From contig CAKSQT010000083.1 of the NCBI GenBank assembly GCA_934486755.1, positions 1 to 6,710 of the forward strand: 6,710 bases of DNA, written 5' to 3'. The DNA is from an uncultured Eubacteriales bacterium (lineage in GTDB: Bacteria > Bacillota > Clostridia > Oscillospirales > Acutalibacteraceae). Position numbers and translations under genes: made by a program. The notes beneath the pieces were generated by a model. The model saw nothing but the letters and a program-made list of their open reading frames with translations, had not been told where the DNA came from and searched no databases. Shown here piece by piece: positions 6,306 through 6,710 of the stretch (its first letter is position 1; each line of letters starts with the position of its first letter).

Positions 6306-6710
6306 TTATTTTTTCATATATGCCTTAGTCATCTCATTGACCTTTTTCAGAAGTTCGCCGAGTCCCGCCGCTTCCATTTTTGAAATCATATCATTGTACG
6401 AAGCCTCATATCCGTCCATAAGAGAGCCTGCAATAAGGGTCTGGTGGTATTCCGACATCGCGCGGTTTATCTGACTGATTTGAAGTTCAAGACTTGACAT
6501 ATCCGCTCTATATCCGTAAAGCGCAGTTTTCTTTAAGGTCTTTTCCCTGTTGGTTATAAAGTCCTTTGCATATTCCTTCTGTCCTTCAAGAATGTTTGGC
6601 GTTCTGTAAGTAAGGAAAACATTGCCCACGACCCAGTGGGGTATGCCGTAAGCAGAGGTTGAACTCGGTTGTATTGTGTAATCTTTACCGTAAGCGCAGT
6701 CGCCTTCAAG
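6306..6710 (-). CDS. Extracellular solute-binding protein of a carbohydrate ABC importer, C-terminal part (DUF3502-type, LplA/YtcQ-like); 5' end beyond window
   Basis: This is the last 134 residues of a protein whose reading frame stays open to the right edge, so the start is not visible. A GTG at 6629 is in frame, but the coding frame continues upstream of it through sensible residues, so it is an internal valine. The fragment has the hallmarks of the C-terminal DUF3502 region of LplA-like binding proteins: a Tyr-Gly-Ile-Pro-x-Trp-x-x-Gly-Asn-x-Phe-x-Thr-Tyr block (fragment residues 21-35), an amphipathic helix (about 70-95), and the closing helix pair around MEAAGLGELLKKVNEM with a basic end. 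Family knowledge: these lipoproteins bind oligosaccharides outside the cell and deliver them to LplB/YtcP-type permeases. The permeases are not in the window; they could lie off the right edge. The TAA stop overlaps an ATG (TAATG) that opens a short leader in frame with the next gene. The class is well supported; the sugar cannot be told. Confidence 0.82.
   Translation of the reverse strand, partial: LEGDCAYGKDYTIQPSSTSAYGIPHWVVGNVFLTYRTPNILEGQKEYAKDFITNREKTLKKTALYGYRADMSSLELQISQINRAMSEYHQTLIAGSLMDGYEASYNDMISKMEAAGLGELLKKVNEMTKAYMKK

Noticed and set aside
6306..6629. A complete small gene of 107 codons starting with GTG at 6629
   Set aside because: The frame continues to the right edge and the extra residues complete the Tyr-Gly-Ile-Pro-x-Trp-x-x-Gly-Asn motif of the solute-binding family, so GTG is an internal codon.

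Overview
The window is a single stretch of co-directional genes, all on the minus strand and so read from right to left. It is almost entirely coding. The junctions are a 26-nt gap, an 8-nt overlap, a 4-nt ATGA overlap and a 15-nt gap, with no room for an internal promoter or terminator. It therefore looks like the middle of one polycistronic operon whose ends lie outside the window on both sides. The organism is most likely a Gram-positive Clostridia member, probably an anaerobic gut or rumen type (Oscillospirales/Lachnospirales-like). Reasons are the strong GGAGG-type ribosome sites, the DUF3502-type sugar-binding protein, the GLUG and cohesin modules, and the helical spacer modules common on surface proteins of these bacteria. 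The taxon is an inference from style, not from a marker gene.

Layout in transcription order: (1) 6710-6306, the C-terminal 134 residues of an extracellular solute-binding protein of a carbohydrate ABC importer (LplA/YtcQ-like, DUF3502 end). (2) 6279-4594, a secreted GLUG-repeat beta-helix protein with an S/T/E-rich linker, a helical stalk, one C-terminal membrane helix and an acidic cytoplasmic tail. (3) 4601-2973, a cohesin-domain protein with about four helical spacer modules, a VEKEV-type stalk and one C-terminal membrane helix. (4) 2976-1393, an exported protein with two tandem concanavalin A-like (jelly-roll) domains, the first clearly of the DUF1349 type. (5) 1377 to beyond position 1, an unrecognised exported protein with beta-rich regions flanking a helical module, 3' end missing.

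The proteins are probably connected. A transporter-binding protein is followed by two membrane-tethered surface proteins and two exported beta-domain proteins, and three of the four share the same kind of alpha-helical spacer. The working hypothesis, which is inference, is a surface assembly that captures a complex glycan and hands oligosaccharides to the ABC importer, a Gram-positive counterpart in spirit to SusD/E/F. No catalytic enzyme, dockerin, sortase signal, RNA gene, mobile element or CRISPR was seen.
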